Assembly: GCA_947445525.1 (NCBI GenBank)
Contig: CANFDS010000001.1
Span: 1-64,000, forward strand
Origin: Actinomycetota bacterium
GTDB lineage: Bacteria > Actinomycetota > Thermoleophilia > Gaiellales > Gaiellaceae
Direction of reading: 5' to 3'
Length of the DNA stretch: 64,000 nucleotides
The position numbers and the translations under genes were made by a program. Each line of letters starts with the position of its first letter. Positions within the stretch are counted from its first letter, which is position 1. Positions 63,161 to 64,000 of the stretch are shown one piece after another. The notes under the pieces are model-generated. The model worked only from the letters and a program-made list of their open reading frames with translations, searched no databases and was not told the DNA's origin.

Positions 63161-64000
63161 CCCAGCACCTCCTCCGGCGCCGCGACGGCGCCTGCGATCG
63201 CAGAGGCGGCCGCCACGGCCGGCCCGGCGAGATAGACCTTGCTCGAGAGGGCGCCCATCCGCCCCGGAAAGTTGCGGCTCGACGTCGCCAGCGCGACCTC
63301 GCCGTCGCCGAGGACGCCCAGATGGAGCCCAGCGCACGGCCCGCAGCCCGCCGGCCCGATCACGGCGCCGGCCTCGACGAGGTCGGCGATCAGGCCCTCG
63401 CGCAGGGCCGCGAGGTACACCTCGGGGCTGCCCGGCACGACGATCAGGCGCGTGCCCGGGTGCACCTTGCGGCCGCGCAGCACCTCGGCGGCGACGCGCA
63501 GGTCGCTGATGCGCCCGTTGGTGCAGGTGCCGATGAAGATCTGGTCGAGGTGGGCGCCGGCGGCCTCGCTCACGGGCACGCCGCGGTCGGGTGCGCCGGG
63601 CAGGGCCACCAGCGGCGGCAGGTCGGCGACGTCCAGCTCGTGCACTGCGGCGTAGGCCGCGTCGGGGTCGGCCCAGGCTGCCAGCCCGGCACCGCTGTGA
63701 CCCGCGCGCTCGCGCGCGTACGCGAGCGTCGTCTCGTCGATGCGCACCGCGGCGCTCTTCGCGCCCACCTCGATCGCCATGTTGGCGAGCGTGAAGCGGC
63801 CGTCCATCCCGAGGGCGGCGACGTACGGCCCGTCGATCTCGACCGCCTGGTACAGGCAGCCGGCCTGGCCGAGGCGCTGCGTCAGCTCGAGCATCGCGTC
63901 CTTCGGCCCGGCCCAGCGCGACGGCGTGCCCGCGATGGTCACGCGCACCGACTCCGGCACGCGCAGCCACGTCTCGCCGAACGCGAGGGCGACCGCGGTG
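63157..64000 (-). CDS. Aconitase/isopropylmalate-isomerase large subunit homolog, truncated by window edge
   Basis: FIGTCTNGRISDLRVAAEVLRGRKV, GCGPCAGLHLGVLGDGEVALATSSRNFPGRMG. Confidence 0.93.
   Translation of the reverse strand, partial: TAVALAFGETWLRVPESVRVTIAGTPSRWAGPKDAMLELTQRLGQAGCLYQAVEIDGPYVAALGMDGRFTLANMAIEVGAKSAAVRIDETTLAYARERAGHSGAGLAAWADPDAAYAAVHELDVADLPPLVALPGAPDRGVPVSEAAGAHLDQIFIGTCTNGRISDLRVAAEVLRGRKVHPGTRLIVVPGSPEVYLAALREGLIADLVEAGAVIGPAGCGPCAGLHLGVLGDGEVALATSSRNFPGRMGALSSKVYLAGPAVAAASAIAGAVAAPEEVLG

Noticed and set aside
1-64000. CRISPR arrays, tRNA or rRNA genes
   Set aside because: No regularly spaced repeats and no convincing tRNA/rRNA signatures seen by eye; tRNAscan-SE and a CRISPR finder should confirm.

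Overview
High-GC, actinobacterial-type chromosomal window (possibly Thermoleophilia-like; taxonomy is my inference). Roughly 70 genes, dense, mostly on the minus strand, with many 4-nt start/stop overlaps. Five blocks: (1) about 0.8-24 kb, a large catabolic/transport locus: dipeptide-type ABC transporter, SDR, acyl-CoA ligase, isochorismatase-like hydrolase, amidohydrolase, bicupin, Old Yellow/TMADH-like reductase, phosphotriesterase-like lactonase, class III aminotransferase, RidA-like protein, molybdopterin oxidoreductase, CoxSML-type hydroxylase and gamma-glutamyltransferase. (2) about 24-36 kb, housekeeping: a frameshifted Fpg/Nei, a degenerate histidine-kinase-like protein, PlsY, Fe/Mn-SOD, ECF sigma/anti-sigma, ThyX interrupted by a LAGLIDADG intein, MscL behind a structured leader resembling a c-di-AMP (ydaO) riboswitch, CopC-CopD and IspH. 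(3) about 35.8-42 kb, a hopanoid operon (hpnG, hpnH, shc, hpnE, hpnD, hpnC) translationally coupled to ispH. (4) about 43-48.5 kb, a patchwork: cytochrome b/sulfite-oxidase-like pair, MazF-type toxin-antitoxin, a response regulator whose partner kinase carries two stops and a frameshift, an IS3 remnant and small ORFs. (5) about 48.5-64 kb, a second catabolic locus: GntR, NTF2-like/VOC/cupin proteins, three LLM flavin/F420 oxidoreductases, MFS, an alpha/beta-hydrolase lacking its nucleophile Ser, hydantoinase A/B, an ICL/PEPM-family lyase and an aconitase-family LeuC/LeuD-like pair. Best leads: the mscL leader RNA, the ThyX intein, the decayed two-component kinase, and the second catabolic locus ending in a possible dimethylmaleate-hydratase/dimethylmalate-lyase-like module. 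All family calls are by eye from translated motifs; no searches were run.
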